Below, piece after piece: positions 63,768 through 64,000 of a stretch of DNA of 64,000 nt. The position numbers and the translations under genes are program-made. How positions within the stretch are numbered: position 1 is the first letter of the stretch; each line of letters opens with the position of its first letter. Under the pieces are notes generated by a model. It was given only the letters and a program-made list of their open reading frames with translations. It did not search any database and had not been told where the DNA came from. Source of the DNA: Xestospongia bergquistia (Eukaryota; Porifera; Demospongiae; Haplosclerida; Petrosiidae); NCBI GenBank assembly GCA_963965975.1, contig OZ014418.1:2678775-2742774 (forward strand), written 5' to 3'.

Positions 63768-64000
63768 TACTATTAGATAAGCATTTCTCAGCATGTGTTG
63801 GAGATTTTGGAATTGCATGGGAACTCCCACAATCTGTATCTGGCCATATAATGGTTACTGCACCCATGATAGCCATGAGTGAAGGTTATTTTCCTCCTGA
63901 AATCCTGACTGGCAAAGTATCACCATTATTTAGCTGTGGAGTAGTAAGTCATAAATAAAACATTCTGATACCAAAACCTTTAAGAATATCATGCATTCAA
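63768..64000 (+). pseudogene. Protein kinase pseudogene, copy 2, 3' part, runs to window end
   Basis: Resumes the kinase sequence after the transposon: [20 protein letters not shown] (DFG motif), then [13 protein letters not shown] (activation segment and P+1 region). It keeps the 22 bp missing in copy 1. The similarity to 49340-49595 extends to the last base, so the duplicated segment continues outside the window. Whether the kinase reads on in frame there cannot be told. Confidence 0.65.

Overview
The window looks like nuclear DNA from a marine sponge, most likely a demosponge close to Amphimedon. This is inferred. The DNA is very AT-rich, genes are cut into many short exons by short GT-AG introns, and metazoan-only families occur together: Frizzled-type receptors, a receptor tyrosine kinase, and an adaptor-plus-caspase-like gene. 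LTR, hAT and MITE-type elements lie between them. I saw no tRNA, rRNA or CRISPR.

Layout. (1) 0.7-13.3 kb: decayed class F receptor remnants, then two apparently intact Frizzled-like genes head to head, A on minus (2975-7677) and B on plus (9680-13288). (2) 15.1-24.3 kb: a 20-exon plus-strand gene coding for a CARD-like domain, a helical plus alpha/beta module, three repeats of a coiled-coil exon cassette, and a C-terminal C14 caspase-like domain with visible His and Cys. A decayed paralog lies beside it on the opposite strand (24.6-26.4 kb). (3) 27.6-38.1 kb: a receptor tyrosine kinase on minus, with a Cys-rich and fibronectin-III-like ectodomain. Its catalytic exon is split by a complete Ty3/gypsy element (28069-32414) with identical 134-bp LTRs, a 5-bp target duplication and an open 1313-codon polyprotein. 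(4) 40.7-45.3 kb: Frizzled-like gene C on minus, whose upstream region is tandemly duplicated. (5) 46.3-49.5 kb: transposase relics and a kinase pseudogene. (6) 52.2-58.1 kb: Frizzled-like gene D on minus, head to head with a dead B-like copy. This repeats the A/B arrangement. (7) 60.1-64.0 kb: a second copy of the kinase pseudogene, interrupted by a 3.2-kb hAT-like element.

The four Frizzled-like genes share one exon plan. Exons of 207, 56, 105 and 153 nt are identical in length in all four, and reading phase is kept throughout. All four begin with an uncleaved-looking hydrophobic segment instead of an obvious signal peptide. All lack the KTxxxW Dishevelled-binding motif after the seventh membrane helix. 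The receptors, the kinase and the CARD/caspase-like gene would each fit cell-surface sensing or signalling, but the sequence shows no direct link between them. Exon boundaries are read by eye from splice sites, phase and comparison among the copies; there is no transcript evidence.
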